A stretch of 64,000 bases of DNA, taken from NCBI RefSeq assembly GCF_013149295.1, contig NZ_JABGCB010000001.1, forward strand, positions 372,001-436,000, read 5' to 3'. The stretch is from Novosphingobium sp. SG751A. Lineage in GTDB: Bacteria > Pseudomonadota > Alphaproteobacteria > Sphingomonadales > Sphingomonadaceae. Positions 8,859 to 17,454 of this stretch are shown piece by piece (the first letter of the stretch is position 1; the number at the start of each line of letters is the position of its first letter). The notes beneath the pieces were generated by a model, which was not told the origin of the DNA, did no database searches, and saw only the letters and a list, made by a program, of their open reading frames with translations. The position numbers were made by a program, and so were the translations under genes.

Positions 8859-9956
8859 TCAGGCCCCTGCGAAAATGGCTTTGAGTTCGGCCACGCCCTT
8901 GGTGACCACCTGCGCATGGGCGTCCAGCCCCGACCCAATCACCATGCGCCCGCCGCTCTCGCCCGCGACCTTGACCACCTGACGGCGGAAATTCTTGCCG
9001 TCGCGGACAAAGACCACATCATGCCCGTCGACATTGGCCACCGCCGTGCGCGCCACGCTGACGCCCTTGGCCGTTTCGCCTGCGGCCTCGATGACCGCCG
9101 TCACGCCCTTGCCGGGGATCAGGCCCGCATCGCCCGCCACACTGGCCCGCGCCACCAGCGACCGCGTCATCGGATCGAGCGAGGTGCCCACCGAGAGCAA
9201 TTTGCCCACCGCGCGCCGCCCGTCCTGTTCAACCGCCACGGGCATGCCTGGGTGCAATTTGCCCGCCAGCCTTTCGGGCAATTGCAGATCGAGGCGAAGT
9301 GCAGCAATATTCTCCACCACAAAGGGCGCGCCATCGGTGCTGACCGCGCCGCCGGTTTCCACGCTGACGCTGGCCACGCGGCCCGCGATGGGCGAACGCA
9401 ATGTCACCGTGCCATCGCGCGACGCGCCGCCCAGCGCCAGCAGGCGGCGGTTTTCCGCCAAAGTCGCCTGCACCGCGCGCAGATTGGCCACCGCTTCCTC
9501 GGCGCGCGAGGGGGCGATCACGCCTTCCTTCGCCAATTGGCTGAGGCGGGCGGCATTGGCCTGCGCCACGGGCAATTCGGCCTGCGAACGCGCCATCGCC
9601 CCGCTGAACTGCACCGATTCGGCGGCCTTGACCACGCCCAGCACCGCGCCGCGCGCTACCTCCTGCCCCGGTATCACCAGCACCTTGACCGCCGTGCCGC
9701 CAAAGGGAGACGTTACCGCCACGCGCGCCTCGGGCGGCAGCGATACGGTGGCCGGAACGCTGGCCAGCGGGATCGGCGCATCGCCCTGTGCAGGCTCGAC
9801 CGTAATGCCCAGTTCCTTGACCTGCGCTTCGCTGAGCGCCACCAGATCACCCTGGGGACTGGGCGCTTCAGGCGCGGCCTCCTGGGGGCTACGCGAACAG
9901 GCGGAAAGCAGGGCGAGTGCGGCACCGGCGGCCAGCAGGGAGTTTTTGCGCATCAT
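8859..9956 (-). CDS. RND efflux periplasmic adaptor lipoprotein (CzcB-like)
   Basis: Membrane fusion protein that links pump and outer membrane channel in the periplasm. The 365-residue product has a lipoprotein signal peptide with lipobox LLSAC (Cys near residue 20). A lipoyl/barrel-sandwich region follows, with a short helical hairpin (around residues 110-165), then beta-barrel and membrane-proximal domains. Two adjacent ATGs (9956, 9953) give MMRKN; a further in-frame ATG at 9968 is possible. It is the first gene of the operon. It is divergent from the response regulator, with only 65 bases between them. Confidence 0.9.
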   Translation of the reverse strand: MMRKNSLLAAGAALALLSACSRSPQEAAPEAPSPQGDLVALSEAQVKELGITVEPAQGDAPIPLASVPATVSLPPEARVAVTSPFGGTAVKVLVIPGQEVARGAVLGVVKAAESVQFSGAMARSQAELPVAQANAARLSQLAKEGVIAPSRAEEAVANLRAVQATLAENRRLLALGGASRDGTVTLRSPIAGRVASVSVETGGAVSTDGAPFVVENIAALRLDLQLPERLAGKLHPGMPVAVEQDGRRAVGKLLSVGTSLDPMTRSLVARASVAGDAGLIPGKGVTAVIEAAGETAKGVSVARTAVANVDGHDVVFVRDGKNFRRQVVKVAGESGGRMVIGSGLDAHAQVVTKGVAELKAIFAGA

Positions 9957-9979
9957 GGCCGCCGCCATGGCGCACAAAG

Positions 9980-9997
9980 CTGACAGGAACTTGTCAG
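9980..9997. promoter_or_regulatory. Inverted repeat in the efflux/two-component divergent promoter
   Basis: A perfect 6-bp inverted repeat, CTGACA-N6-TGTCAG, lies in the 65-base gap between the adaptor gene and the response regulator. It is well placed to be the operator of the adjacent OmpR-type regulator, controlling both directions. The right arm overlaps a TTGTCA hexamer resembling a -35 element on the plus strand. Binding is inferred. Confidence 0.5.
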
Positions 9998-10021
9998 TTT
10001 CGTATGGCAGGTCCAATAGTC

Positions 10022-10708
10022 ATGACCGACAGGGAAACAGGGACTCAAGGCTTGCGGCTGTTGTTGATCGAGGATGACGGCGAATTGGCAAGCCGCCTGA
10101 GCAATCGCCTGCGCGATGCCGGGTTTGCCGTGGATATCGCCGGATCGCAGGCCGATGGCGAAGGCTGGCCCGATCTGGACAAGATCGCCGCGATCATCCT
10201 CGACCTTGGATTGCCCGATGGCAACGGGCTGGATCTGCTGCGCTATTGGCGGGCGCGGCGGGTCGATTGCCCGGTGCTGATCCTGACGGCGCGGGGAAGC
10301 TGGCAGGACAAGGTGGAGGGATTGAACGCGGGGGCCGATGATTTCGTGGTGAAACCGGTTCGTTTCGAGGAATTGCTGGCGCGGCTTCACGCGCTGCTGC
10401 GCCGCCACAGCGGCCGGCGCGCGCAATGGATCGAGGCGGGCGGGGTGCGTCTCGATCCGGTGGGGCGCAATGCCGAGGTGGACGGGGCGGCGCTGTCGCT
10501 GTCCAAACAGGAGTTTCGCCTGTTACAACTCTTTGTCCGCCGCCCCGGTCAGGTCTTGTCCCAAGGCGATATTCTCGAGCATCTCTATGACCTTGACGCC
10601 CAGCGCGACCTGAACGCCATCGAGGTGCTGGTCAGCCGTTTGCGGCGCAAGGTGGGCGCGGGACGGATCAAGACCCTGCGCGGCCTTGGCTACAGGTTTG
10701 AGGCATGA
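10022..10708 (+). CDS. OmpR-family response regulator
   Basis: Two-component transcription factor of 228 residues. The receiver domain (about 10-125) shows the acidic pair in LLLIEDDGE, the phospho-acceptor Asp in IILDLGLPDG, the Thr in ILTARG and the Lys in VVKPVRFEE. A winged-helix DNA-binding domain follows (about 135-225, ending TLRGLGYRFEA). The ATG at 10022 gives a normal receiver start; the frame is open further upstream but overlaps the divergent promoter. It overlaps the kinase gene by four bases (ATGA). Its position next to the efflux operon suggests it controls that pump. Confidence 0.95.
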   Translation: MTDRETGTQGLRLLLIEDDGELASRLSNRLRDAGFAVDIAGSQADGEGWPDLDKIAAIILDLGLPDGNGLDLLRYWRARRVDCPVLILTARGSWQDKVEGLNAGADDFVVKPVRFEELLARLHALLRRHSGRRAQWIEAGGVRLDPVGRNAEVDGAALSLSKQEFRLLQLFVRRPGQVLSQGDILEHLYDLDAQRDLNAIEVLVSRLRRKVGAGRIKTLRGLGYRFEA

Positions 10709-12045
10709 AGCGCGTGCTGACCCCCGCCCGATTTGCCGCGCACAGCCTGCGGCTGCGGTTTTTGCTGGCGATCCTGTTATGGGTGGCGCTGGGCATCGGC
10801 GGCATCTGGTATTCGGCCACGCGCGTGTTCACCCGCCATATCGAGGCACAATATCACGACGAACTCTATGGCCATGTGCGCGAACTGGCCGGATTGGTGA
10901 ATATTTCAAAGGACAGCCATCTTTCGCTCTCGCGCCCGCTGTCCGATCCGCGCTATCTCGAACCGATGTCGGGCTATTACTGGCAGGTGTCGGTGCATCG
11001 GGGCGACCGTATCCATTCGGCCTCGATGGTACGCGGCGAGATTGACGAGGACATCGCCCATTCGCCCGAGATCTTCCATTCAATCGACAATGGCCCGACC
11101 GGCAAGACCATCGCCTATGGCTTTACCGGGTTCACTCCCGATGGCCGGGTGGTCCATTATGTGATCGCGGTTGATAAACGCTATCTGGATCAGACCATCG
11201 CCAGTTTCACACGTGAATTGACGCTGTGGCTGACGGCGCTGGCGACGGCGCTGCTCATTACCGGCTATGCGGTGGTGCTGTTTGGCCTTCGCCCGCTCAA
11301 CCGTCTGGCCACGGCCATCGGCCAATTGCGCGAGGGCACCAGCGCCCGGCTCGAAGGCGCCTATCCATCGGAAATCGCGCCTTTGGTCGAGGATTTGAAC
11401 GCCTATATCGCAGGCAATGAGGCGGTGATCGAACGTGCGCGGGTCGAGGCGGGCAATCTTGCCCATGGGCTGCGCACACCGCTGGCGGTCATCACCGACG
11501 AGGCCGAAAGGCTGGCCCGACAGCCCGAAAGCGCAAGGGCAGCGCGCGCTCTGCTCGATCAGGCACATGTGATGGTGCAGCAGATCGACTTTCGCCTGGC
11601 GCGCACCCGTTCGGCGGCGGGCGCACGCGCTTCGCTGCGGGTCAGCCATTTGCCCGAGGCCGTTTTGCCCATCCTTTCTGCCATGCGCAAATTGCATCCC
11701 GATTGCGCCTTTGAACTCTCGGCCCCCATCCCGGTGCGCATGGCCATCGACCCGGTGGACCTGTCCGAACTGGTCTCCAACCTGCTGGACAATGCCGGGA
11801 AATGGGCGCGCCGCAGCGTGGTGCTGACCATTGCCGAGGGGCCGCGTATCCGCGTGGAGGATGACGGGCCCGGCATGAGCGAGGAGCAGATCGCCCGCGC
11901 CTGCGAGATAGGCAGCCGGTTCGACGCCGATATGCCCGGCAGCGGCCTTGGCCTTGCCATCGCGCGCGACATTGCCGAAGCCTATGGGCTGCGCCTCAGG
12001 CTTTCCTCGCCGCCGGGCGGCGGACTGATTGCAGAGCTGGTATGA
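10705..12045 (+). CDS. Sensor histidine kinase (PhoQ-like architecture)
   Basis: The 446-residue membrane kinase has a transmembrane helix at about 18-38, a periplasmic sensor of about 135 residues and a second helix near 170-192, followed by a HAMP-like linker. The H-box is unusual, NLAHGLRTPLAVI, with His followed by Gly-Leu-Arg-Thr-Pro as in PhoQ-type kinases. The N-box NLLDNAGKWA and G-boxes DDGPGMS and GSGLGLAIA are present. It overlaps the regulator and lrgA by four bases each. The signal is unknown; the adjacent metal pump suggests cations. Confidence 0.94.
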   Translation: MKRVLTPARFAAHSLRLRFLLAILLWVALGIGGIWYSATRVFTRHIEAQYHDELYGHVRELAGLVNISKDSHLSLSRPLSDPRYLEPMSGYYWQVSVHRGDRIHSASMVRGEIDEDIAHSPEIFHSIDNGPTGKTIAYGFTGFTPDGRVVHYVIAVDKRYLDQTIASFTRELTLWLTALATALLITGYAVVLFGLRPLNRLATAIGQLREGTSARLEGAYPSEIAPLVEDLNAYIAGNEAVIERARVEAGNLAHGLRTPLAVITDEAERLARQPESARAARALLDQAHVMVQQIDFRLARTRSAAGARASLRVSHLPEAVLPILSAMRKLHPDCAFELSAPIPVRMAIDPVDLSELVSNLLDNAGKWARRSVVLTIAEGPRIRVEDDGPGMSEEQIARACEIGSRFDADMPGSGLGLAIARDIAEAYGLRLRLSSPPGGGLIAELV

Positions 12046-12389
12046 AGATTCTCTGGCAAACAGCCATTATCATGGCCTTTTATGGCATAGGCGAAATCAT
12101 TGCCCGCCTGACCCATGCCCCTCTGCCCGCCAGTGTGATCAGTCTGGCGCTGATCCTGATCGCGCTGCATCGGCGCTGGATCAAACCGGCGCAATTGCGC
12201 GATGGGGCACATGGTTTGCTGGGTCGGATGCTGCTGTTTTTCGTGCCTGCCGTGCCGGTTCTGATCGAACATCGTGAATTTGCGGGCCTCTTGGGGGTCC
12301 GCCTGTTGCTCGTGGTGGCAATCGGCACTGTGCTGGTGATGGCGGTAACTGGCGCGGTGGTGCAAATGGTGGCGGGCGCCGATGATTGA
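12042..12389 (+). CDS. lrgA: CidA/LrgA-family holin-like membrane protein
   Basis: Small integral membrane protein of 115 residues with four predicted hydrophobic helices and the family's PLPASVISLALILI segment (about 26-40). LrgA/CidA proteins are paired with LrgB/CidB and are linked to murein hydrolase control and, in later work, to pyruvate or other small-organic-acid transport. The start overlaps the kinase stop codon by four bases (ATGA), which ties it to the two-component operon. Confidence 0.88.
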   Translation: MKILWQTAIIMAFYGIGEIIARLTHAPLPASVISLALILIALHRRWIKPAQLRDGAHGLLGRMLLFFVPAVPVLIEHREFAGLLGVRLLLVVAIGTVLVMAVTGAVVQMVAGADD

Positions 12390-12397
12390 CCCTACCA

Positions 12398-13090
12398 ATG
12401 ATTGACGGGGCCGCAACCGCCCTATGGTCCGCCCTCACGCTGGCCAGTTTTGGCGTCACGCGCGCGGCTCATCGGCGCTGGCCGCGCTGGTGGCTGATGC
12501 CGCTGATCACGGCGCCGCTGGGGATCGCGCTGATTTTGCTGGTGTTTCATGTGCCCTATGCGGCCTATCGCGCCGGGGCGGGATGGCTGCTGTGGATGCT
12601 GGGCCCGGCGGTCACCGCCTTTGCCGTGCCGATCTATGACCAGCGCGCGATGATCCGCCGCTATTGGCGTCCGCTGCTGGCCGGGATGATCGCGGGCAGC
12701 GCCACCTCTTTCCTCTCGGGCTGGGCGCTGGCGAGCGCGCTGGGCATTGACGGACCTTTGCGCCTCTCACTGCTGCCGCGCTCGGTCAGCACGCCTTTTG
12801 CCATGGCGATTTCGGCCGAAATCGGCGGCATGCCCGATATCACCGCCGTTTTCGTGATCGCCACCGGCATTCTTGGTGCCCTGCTGGGCGAAGTCGCGGT
12901 GATGCGCGGCCTACCCTCGGGGCGAACCGCGCAGGGGGCCATGGTCGGTGTAGCCGCCCATGCCATCGGCACTGCACAGGTGCAGTCGCTCCACCCCCGC
13001 GTGGGGGCCGTGGCGGGCATGGCGATGGTGCTGACGGGGCTTTTGAACCTTGCCCTTGCGCCGCTGGTTCTTTGGTTTCTACCTGCTTAA
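12398..13090 (+). CDS. lrgB: LrgB/CidB-family membrane protein
   Basis: Integral membrane partner of LrgA, about 230 residues. Conserved features are PLGIALILLVF, the LGPAVTAFAVPIYDQ block (about 68-82), SVSTPFAMAIS and the C-terminal AHAIGTAQV motif. The start is uncertain. The ATG at 12398 is given here, but a TTG at 12386 that overlaps the lrgA stop is also plausible, since GGCGGG stands at a reasonable distance from it. It is the last gene in the regulator-kinase-lrgA-lrgB chain. Confidence 0.88.
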   Translation: MIDGAATALWSALTLASFGVTRAAHRRWPRWWLMPLITAPLGIALILLVFHVPYAAYRAGAGWLLWMLGPAVTAFAVPIYDQRAMIRRYWRPLLAGMIAGSATSFLSGWALASALGIDGPLRLSLLPRSVSTPFAMAISAEIGGMPDITAVFVIATGILGALLGEVAVMRGLPSGRTAQGAMVGVAAHAIGTAQVQSLHPRVGAVAGMAMVLTGLLNLALAPLVLWFLPA

Positions 13091-13115
13091 CCGGCGCGGC
13101 CTGTTTTGGCGCCGG
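13091..13115 (+). terminator. Weak hairpin after lrgB
   Basis: A 7-bp inverted repeat CCGGCGC/GCGCCGG with an 11-base loop starts immediately after the lrgB stop codon. There is no T-run, so termination would be weak or Rho-assisted. Confidence 0.35.
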
Positions 13116-13207
13116 AACCGAGGCAATGGCGCGACGGGAAGGCAAAAACTTTCCGCCCTGTTAACTTTTTAAGCCTAGTATCTAGGCCTCCGTGGAGGTC
13201 GATTTTC

Positions 13208-13546
13208 GTGAATATGAAAAGTTATCAGTGTTTTGGTAAATCAGGTTCCGGCGGTCAAGGCGGCCGGGGAGATAATCAGCGTGTCGATTTGTCCGCCGTT
13301 TGCGAAGTGCGACAAGGCATGGCTGAATGGCGCCGCGTCACGCTGGATGAACTCTCGCCCGGCGGCTTTCGCATCAACCGTTTTGGCGAAGCGGACCCCA
13401 GCCAGCCTCTGCGCATTCGCATTCCGGGCCTGCAAATGCTTTCCGCCCGGATTGTATGGCAAAAGGATGGCGCGATTGGCTGCGCCTTTGCCGCCCCGCT
13501 GCATGCCGCCGTTTTTGAACACATCACTCGCAGCCTGACCCGCTAA
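13208..13546 (+). CDS. PilZ-like domain protein with degenerate motif
   Basis: Cytoplasmic protein of 112 residues resembling PilZ. A Gly-rich N-terminal stretch is followed by a beta-rich core with ELSPGGFRI in place of the (D/N)xSxxG motif and no second Arg in the RxxxR position (QRVDLSAV). Binding of cyclic di-GMP is therefore doubtful. The GTG at 13208 is chosen as start because GGAGG (13194-13198) lies nine bases upstream; an ATG at 13214 would put it 15 bases away. It is convergent with the next gene, one base apart. Confidence 0.75.
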   Translation: MNMKSYQCFGKSGSGGQGGRGDNQRVDLSAVCEVRQGMAEWRRVTLDELSPGGFRINRFGEADPSQPLRIRIPGLQMLSARIVWQKDGAIGCAFAAPLHAAVFEHITRSLTR

Positions 13547-13547
13547 A

Positions 13548-13943
13548 TCAACGGACCTTGCGGCCAAAGCGGCGTGTCGGAAGCGAGCGCCGCACCGTCT
13601 GAGGCACCAGAATCGGCTGCGCCCTCAGGCTGGATCGGCGGGCCAAATGGCAGGCGATGATCTGATCGGGGTCCCAATCATCACTTTCGTCGCGCCCGTC
13701 CTGCGACGCTGCTTTGCGTCTGCGCCCGGATTCGCGCAGGTGCAGGACCAGCGCGACAAAGCCGACAAACAGACCGACCCCCACCAGTCCCAGCACCAGC
13801 AGCATCCCGCCGGTCGAGGCCCAGGCCATATCGGCGATCTGTTTAAGATCGAACATCATCGAAGAGATGCCCCAGATGGCGGCAAAGCTGAGCGCAAATA
13901 TATTGCGCAATATCGAACCCACAGTATCGAACAGGCTGAACAT
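13548..13943 (-). CDS. Two-helix membrane protein with basic tail, unknown
   Basis: Predicted 131-residue protein with hydrophobic segments at about residues 10-30 and 43-65. A cytoplasmic tail follows, rich in Arg with an acidic patch (DESDDWDPDQ). I do not recognise the family. The ATG at 13943 has GAGG eight bases upstream; GTG 9 bases earlier is weaker. A CtrA-like palindrome lies 36-54 bases upstream, so the gene might be cell-cycle controlled. Its 3' end abuts the PilZ-like gene. Confidence 0.65.
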   Translation of the reverse strand: MFSLFDTVGSILRNIFALSFAAIWGISSMMFDLKQIADMAWASTGGMLLVLGLVGVGLFVGFVALVLHLRESGRRRKAASQDGRDESDDWDPDQIIACHLARRSSLRAQPILVPQTVRRSLPTRRFGRKVR

Positions 13944-13978
13944 CACTAGCACCTCGCCAGCAAAGCATAATGTTGGCT

Positions 13979-13997
13979 GGTTAATGACGTGCTAACC
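13979..13997. promoter_or_regulatory. CtrA-like palindrome
   Basis: The site reads GGTTA-N9-TAACC. On the minus strand this contains TTAG-N7-TTAACC, one mismatch from the alphaproteobacterial CtrA box TTAA-N7-TTAAC. It lies 36-54 bases upstream of the membrane protein start at 13943. Confidence 0.35.
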
Positions 13998-14010
13998 CTA
14001 AACCGCAAAC

Positions 14011-14065
14011 CTCGTAAAAATACGAGGACCAACGAAAGAGGGCGGAAAGCTTTCGCTTCCCGCCC
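14011..14065 (-). terminator. Paired hairpins after lpdA
   Basis: Two stem-loops follow the lpdA stop: an 11-bp stem with one mismatch (14040-14050 with 14055-14065, loop TTTC) and a perfect 6-bp stem CTCGTA/TACGAG (14011-14026). They probably terminate the pdhC-thioesterase-lpdA transcript. The T-tract is poor. Confidence 0.5.
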
Positions 14066-14106
14066 CCATTTCCTTACGCAGATGACTGCGATCCGATATG
14101 GCCGAA

Positions 14107-15519
14107 TCAGATATGAATCGCCCGGCCATAGGCCGCCAACGTCGCTTCATGCATCATTTCCGACAGGGTCGGATGCGGGAAGACGGTGTTCATCAGTTCG
14201 ACTTCGGTGGTTTCCAGCGTCTTGCCAACCACATAGCCCTGAATGAGTTCGGTCACTTCCGCGCCGATCATGTGCGCGCCCAGCAATTCGCCGGTCTTGG
14301 CGTCGAACACGGTCTTGATGAAGCCTTCCGGCTCACCCAGAGCGATGGCCTTGCCATTGCCGATGAAGGGGAAATTGCCGACCTTGAGCGTATACCCGGC
14401 TTCCTTGGCTTTGGCCTCGGTCAGGCCGACGCTGGCCACCTGCGGGTGGCAATAGGTGCAGCCCGGGATGTTGCGGCGGTCAAGACCGTGCGGATGCACT
14501 TCCTTGTTTCCCAGTTCCTGCGCGATGGCTTCGGCCGCCGTCACGCCTTCATGGCTGGCCTTGTGCGCCAGCCACGGGCCGGGCGTCACGTCGCCAATGG
14601 CCCACACACCCTTGACGCCGGTGCGGCCCAGCGGATCGGTGGAAATGATGCCGCGATCGGTTTTGATGCCCAGCGTTTCCAGACCGATGTTTTCCGTGTT
14701 GGCGACAACGCCCACGGCCACGATCACATGGCTGAACTCTTCCTCCGTCACCTTGCCGTCGGGAGCCTTGATCTTGGCCTTCACGCCCTTGGCGTCGGCG
14801 ACCAGACCTTCCAGACCCGTCTTGGTGCGGATCTTGAAGCCCTGCTTGGTCAGCGACTTTTCAAGGAAGGCCGAGACGTCGGCGTCTTCGGCCGGAACGA
14901 TGCGGTCGGCCATTTCGACAACCGTAACGTCCGCCCCCAGATCGTTGTAGAAGCTGGCAAATTCGATGCCGATCGCGCCCGAACCGATAACCAGCAGCTT
15001 GGTCGGCATTTCCTTGGGCGTCATCGCATGGCGATAGGTCCAGATGCGATTGCCATCGGCAGGGGCAAAGGGCAGATCGCGCGCACGCGCGCCGGTCGCC
15101 ACGATAATGTGCTTGGCGGTCAGCGTTTCAGTGCCCTTCTCGCCGGTCACTTCCAGCTTGCCCGGGGCCAGCAGCTTGCCATTGCCCATATGGACCGTGA
15201 CCTTGTTCTTCTTCATCAGATGCGTGACGCCCTGATTAAGCTGCTTGGCCACGCCGCGGCTGCGCGCGACCACAGCGGCCAGATCGGCGGCAACGCCCGT
15301 TGCCGACAGGCCGTAAGCCTTGGCATGCTGCATCTGGTGAAACACCTCGGCGCTGCGCAGCAGGGCCTTGGTCGGGATACAGCCCCAGTTGAGGCAGATG
15401 CCCCCCAGATTTTCGCGTTCGACAATCGCGGTCTTAAGGCCCAGCTGCGCGCTGCGGATCGCCGCGACATAGCCACCGGGGCCCGAACCCAGAACAATCA
15501 CATCATACTGTTCAGCCAC
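14107..15519 (-). CDS. lpdA: Dihydrolipoyl dehydrogenase (E3)
   Basis: FAD flavoprotein that reoxidises dihydrolipoyl groups of 2-oxoacid dehydrogenase complexes and reduces NAD. The 470-residue protein has the FAD-binding GSGPGGYVAA (about 11-20) and the redox disulfide in GGICLNWGCIPTKALL (about 39-54). An NAD-binding GSGAIGIEFA follows, and the C-terminal HPHPTLSE-like block carries the catalytic His-Glu. It starts at a GTG with CAGGAG eight bases upstream. It lies downstream of the E2 gene and a thioesterase on the same strand, so it most likely serves pyruvate dehydrogenase. Confidence 0.97.
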   Translation of the reverse strand: MAEQYDVIVLGSGPGGYVAAIRSAQLGLKTAIVERENLGGICLNWGCIPTKALLRSAEVFHQMQHAKAYGLSATGVAADLAAVVARSRGVAKQLNQGVTHLMKKNKVTVHMGNGKLLAPGKLEVTGEKGTETLTAKHIIVATGARARDLPFAPADGNRIWTYRHAMTPKEMPTKLLVIGSGAIGIEFASFYNDLGADVTVVEMADRIVPAEDADVSAFLEKSLTKQGFKIRTKTGLEGLVADAKGVKAKIKAPDGKVTEEEFSHVIVAVGVVANTENIGLETLGIKTDRGIISTDPLGRTGVKGVWAIGDVTPGPWLAHKASHEGVTAAEAIAQELGNKEVHPHGLDRRNIPGCTYCHPQVASVGLTEAKAKEAGYTLKVGNFPFIGNGKAIALGEPEGFIKTVFDAKTGELLGAHMIGAEVTELIQGYVVGKTLETTEVELMNTVFPHPTLSEMMHEATLAAYGRAIHI

Positions 15520-15524
15520 GTTGT

Positions 15525-15914
15525 TTACTCCTGAACCACCGAGCGGGGCCGCCCGGCGTCATCGACAGCCACAAAGGTAAAGACCGCTTCGGTCACCTTT
15601 TGCGCCTCGTGTTGAAAACGGTCGCGCCGCCATGCCTCGATGGCAATCGTCATCGAGGAGCGGCCCACCTTGCGGATTTCGCCATAGACCGAAACCTCAT
15701 CGCCGACCTTGACCGGCTTGAGGAATTGCACGCCGTCCATGGCAATGGTCACGGCCCGGCCGCGCGAATGCCGCGCGGCCAGCAGCCCTGCCCCCATATC
15801 CATCTGACACAGCAGCCACCCGCCGAAGATGTCGCCATAGGCATTGGCATCGGCGGGCATCGCGGTGACCCGGATGACCGGTTCAGTGGCGGGGCGCAGG
15901 GTCAAGGCCTCCAT
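15525..15914 (-). CDS. Acyl-CoA thioesterase (YciA/hotdog type)
   Basis: Hydrolyses acyl-CoA thioesters. The 129-residue single hotdog domain has the family features MPADANAYGDIFGGWLL (about 19-35), where the Asn/Asp-Gly region forms the active site, and VTIAMDGVQFLKPV. It sits one base after the pdhC stop and five bases before the lpdA start, inside the pyruvate dehydrogenase operon. This suggests a role in releasing CoA from acyl-CoA made near that complex. The substrate is not determined by the sequence. Confidence 0.85.
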   Translation of the reverse strand: MEALTLRPATEPVIRVTAMPADANAYGDIFGGWLLCQMDMGAGLLAARHSRGRAVTIAMDGVQFLKPVKVGDEVSVYGEIRKVGRSSMTIAIEAWRRDRFQHEAQKVTEAVFTFVAVDDAGRPRSVVQE

Positions 15915-15915
15915 C

Positions 15916-17193
15916 TCAGGCCAGCAGGCCCAGCGGATTTTCGACCAGCTCGCGGAAGGCCGCCATCAGCTGAGCGCCATCGGCGCCGTCGATGGCGCGG
16001 TGGTCAAAGCTGCCCGTGGCGCACATCGCCGTGGCCACGCCCAGGCTGCCGTCTTCCAGCACCCAAGGGCGCTTTTCGCCGGCGCCGATGGCCATGATCA
16101 TGCCCTGCGGCGGGTTGATGACGGCTTCGAACTGCTTGATACCCATCATGCCCATGTTCGACAGGCTGGCAGTGCCGCCGATGAACTCGGTCGGGGCCAG
16201 CTTGCCTTCCTTGGCGCGCTTGGCCAGATCGGCCATGCCGGTGCTGATCGCGGCCAGACCCTTGCCCGAAGCATCGGTAATGATCGGCGTAATCAGACCA
16301 TTGGGGATCGAGACGGCCACCGACACGTCGGCGCGGCTGTATTGACGCAGCGTGTCACCAGCAAAAGCGACGTTGCACTGCGGCACCTGCGCCAGAGCAA
16401 CGCCCAGCGCCTTGATCAGCATGTCATTGACCGACAGCTTGACCTTGCGCGCGGCCAACGCCGCGTTCAGTTCGCCGCGCAGCTTGAGCAGCGCATCAAG
16501 ACGGATATCCACGGTCAGGTAGATATGCGGCACCTGCTGCTTCGACTCGGTCAGGCGACGCGCAATCGTCTTGCGCATGGTCGAGAGCGGCAGATCCTCA
16601 TGCGGGATACCAAAGTCGGGCAGAGCCGCCGCGACCGGGGCCGGAGCCGCCACAGGCGCGGGAGCAGCAGCCGGAGCCGCCGCCGCAACAGGAGCCGCAG
16701 CGCCCGGCTGCGTGCCTTCAACGTCGACCTTTACAATGCGGCCATTGGGGCCGGTGCCCTTGACGCCCGCCAGATCGACGCCCTTTTGCGCGGCAATCCG
16801 CTTGGCCAGCGGCGAGGCAACCACGCGGTCGCCGGTCTTGACCGGAGCCACCGTGGCCGCAGCCGCAGGAGCCGGCGCCGCAGCAGCAACAGGAGCGGGG
16901 GCAGCAGCGGCAGCAGGAGCAGCCTTGGCCACCGGGGCCGAGGCATCTTCACCCTCGCCCGCCAGTTGGGCGATCACGGTGCCGACCTTCACATTGTCGG
17001 TGCCTTCGGCGATTTCGATGGCGACAATCGTGCCTTCGTCCACCGCTTCGAATTCCATCGTAGCCTTATCGGTTTCAATCTCGGCCATGATATCGCCAGC
17101 GCTAACCGTATCGCCCACTTTAACCAGCCAGCGGGCCAGTTTCCCCTGCTCCATCGTGGGAGACAGAGCGGGCATCTTGATCGAGATCGGCAT
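15916..17193 (-). CDS. pdhC: Dihydrolipoamide acetyltransferase, pyruvate dehydrogenase E2
   Basis: Core of the pyruvate dehydrogenase complex; it transfers the acetyl group to CoA. The 425-residue protein has one lipoyl domain (residues 1-78) with the lipoylated Lys in [15 protein letters not shown]. Ala/Pro linkers, a peripheral-subunit-binding domain ([18 protein letters not shown], about 128-160) and a catalytic domain follow. The catalytic domain ends with [12 protein letters not shown], containing the active-site His and Asp. It starts [18 protein letters not shown], the usual alphaproteobacterial PDH E2 beginning. It is first in the operon; E1 genes are not in the window. Confidence 0.96.
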   Translation of the reverse strand: MPISIKMPALSPTMEQGKLARWLVKVGDTVSAGDIMAEIETDKATMEFEAVDEGTIVAIEIAEGTDNVKVGTVIAQLAGEGEDASAPVAKAAPAAAAAPAPVAAAAPAPAAAATVAPVKTGDRVVASPLAKRIAAQKGVDLAGVKGTGPNGRIVKVDVEGTQPGAAAPVAAAAPAAAPAPVAAPAPVAAALPDFGIPHEDLPLSTMRKTIARRLTESKQQVPHIYLTVDIRLDALLKLRGELNAALAARKVKLSVNDMLIKALGVALAQVPQCNVAFAGDTLRQYSRADVSVAVSIPNGLITPIITDASGKGLAAISTGMADLAKRAKEGKLAPTEFIGGTASLSNMGMMGIKQFEAVINPPQGMIMAIGAGEKRPWVLEDGSLGVATAMCATGSFDHRAIDGADGAQLMAAFRELVENPLGLLA

Positions 17194-17454
17194 GAGGGCT
17201 TCTCGTCCTTATGGCTAATTTTAGAATCGGTCTGCTTCTGCCGGGGATTGTCGCAATCGGCAAGATGCTTGAGCCGAATAGGAATGTGCTTGATGGCTTA
17301 ACCCACAAAACTTATGACCTGTGCGCGCCGTGCGACAAGGGCAAAGACGCGCGTTCCCGGCCAAAATTGCTTCCCTGTTGCGATTGTGTCATCACCACGC
17401 ACGCCAACTATTCGGTTCACAGGGCCGGACATATCGGTTCAAAGGGAATGTACG

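Noticed and set aside
13160..13180. CtrA box upstream of the PilZ-like gene
   Set aside because: The two TTAA half-sites are four bases apart rather than seven.
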